Shown piece by piece: positions 5,251 to 5,912 of a stretch of DNA of 5,912 bases. How positions within the stretch are numbered: position 1 is the first letter of the stretch; every line of letters begins with the position of its first letter. The stretch covers positions 1 to 5,912 of the forward strand of contig JAEEKM010000093.1 in the NCBI GenBank assembly GCA_016282455.1. The letters are read 5' to 3'. Made by a program: the position numbers and the translations under genes. The notes beneath the pieces are model-generated. The model did not search any database and was not told where the DNA came from. It worked only from the letters and a program-made list of their open reading frames with translations. Source of the DNA: Treponema sp. Lineage in GTDB: Bacteria; Spirochaetota; Spirochaetia; Treponematales; Treponemataceae.

Positions 5251-5912
5251 TGCGTCTTACTCTTTCTGGAAAAACAATCGAAACAGAAAACAAAGCCTTT
5301 GTAATGGGAATCGTAAACTGCACCCCCGACAGTTTTTTTTCAAAAAGCCGGGGCGGCATTGAGATTGCAAAAAAAATGATTTCTGAAGGAGCAGACCTTC
5401 TGGACATTGGCGGAGAAAGTACAAGACCTGGTTCAGAATATGTAAGTGAAGAAGAAGAACTTTCACGAATCCTTCCTGTCATAAAAGAAATAAGAAAAAT
5501 AAGCAGCATACCAATCAGCGTAGACACAAGAAAAAAAGCCGTAATGGAAGAAGCATGGAAAAACGGAGCAGGTGTTCTTAACGACATTTCCGCACTGGAA
5601 GATGATCCTTCTCTTGCTGACTTCTGTGCAGAAAAAAAACTGAGTGTAATTCTCATGCACAAAAGAGGCACTCCCCTTACCATGCAGAATAATACCGGCT
5701 ACAAAAATGCTTTTGACGAAGTAAACGCCTACCTCAGGGCAAGGGCAGACTTTGCCATAAAAAAGGGCATTCTCAGAGAAAATATTCTTTTAGACCCGGG
5801 CATTGGTTTTGGAAAAGGAGATGAAGCAAACAGAATGCTCATTGCAAGATGCGGTTCACTTTGTGAGGGAGATTTTCCGGTTGTCATGGCACTCTCCAGA
5901 AAAACCTGTATC
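5250..5912 (+). CDS. folP: Dihydropteroate synthase (3' end beyond window)
   Basis: DHPS joins p-aminobenzoate to the pterin pyrophosphate to form dihydropteroate in cytosolic folate synthesis; it is the sulfonamide target. The first 221 codons are present and open to the window edge, out of roughly 270-280 expected. Motifs visible are MGIVNCTPDSFF (19-30, Asn23), DIGGESTRPGSE (52-63, Thr58/Arg59), ISVDTRK (89-95, Asp92), NDIS (111-114), LMHKRGTPLTMQ (135-146), LDPGIGFGKG (181-190, Asp182) and ALSRKT (214-219, Lys218). Compared with E. coli, the loop after TPDSF is about five residues shorter, and GMSRKS reads ALSRKT. The final phosphate-binding arginine/histidine region lies outside the window. 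The ATG shares its A with the dxs TGA. AAGGAG (5234-5239) and AGGA (5241-5244) inside the dxs end serve as ribosome binding site, so expression is coupled to dxs. Confidence 0.96.
   Translation, partial: MRLTLSGKTIETENKAFVMGIVNCTPDSFFSKSRGGIEIAKKMISEGADLLDIGGESTRPGSEYVSEEEELSRILPVIKEIRKISSIPISVDTRKKAVMEEAWKNGAGVLNDISALEDDPSLADFCAEKKLSVILMHKRGTPLTMQNNTGYKNAFDEVNAYLRARADFAIKKGILRENILLDPGIGFGKGDEANRMLIARCGSLCEGDFPVVMALSRKTCI

Noticed and set aside
5219..5683. 154-codon open frame on the minus strand
   Set aside because: It lies opposite folP, whose conserved DHPS motifs explain the region; the antisense frame has no recognisable family features and no ribosome binding site that I can see.

Overview
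The window is ordinary-looking chromosome from a moderately AT-rich bacterium. It holds six protein-coding genes on two divergent transcription units, with no mobile elements, CRISPR, tRNA or rRNA. The best guess for the host is a spirochaete of the Treponema group. This rests on the 29-residue AURKAIP1/COX24-type (mS38-like) basic protein, which is typical of spirochaetes and Bacteroidetes, together with a HisRS of the 'RFDLT' type and an MEP-pathway dxs next to folP. That assignment is inference; a Bacteroidetes or other host is not excluded.

Left arm, minus strand: hisS (histidyl-tRNA synthetase, 2446 to 1130) is followed after only 12 nt by purM (AIR synthetase, 1117 to 2). The purM Shine-Dalgarno overlaps the hisS stop codon, so the two are almost certainly cotranscribed and probably translationally coupled.

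Centre: a 110-bp divergent intergenic region (2447-2556) separates hisS from purE. Both genes lack a Shine-Dalgarno. On each strand a sigma70-like promoter (TTGCAA-17-TATATT for hisS, TTGCAT-17-TATTTT with an extended -10 for purE) ends only 6-9 nt before the forced ATG, so both may make leaderless mRNAs. The two -35 boxes lie in the two arms of one imperfect inverted repeat, a layout that could coordinate both directions. This is the most interesting part of the window.

Right arm, plus strand: purE (2557-3057) is followed by a monocistronic unit for the small ribosomal-type protein (strong promoter 3062-3090, good Shine-Dalgarno, GTG start at 3122, stop at 3211). A very clear intrinsic terminator follows at 3258-3298. 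dxs (DXP synthase, 3322-5250) starts 23 nt after that terminator with no recognisable promoter in between. folP (dihydropteroate synthase, from 5250) overlaps the dxs stop by one base and runs off the window edge.

Functionally, PurM makes AIR and PurE acts in its carboxylation, so consecutive purine steps sit on either side of the divergent promoter, with hisS in the purM unit. The dxs-folP pair links isoprenoid precursor and folate synthesis by tight translational coupling. Purine synthesis consumes formyl-folate, giving a loose metabolic theme of nucleotide, translation and cofactor supply.
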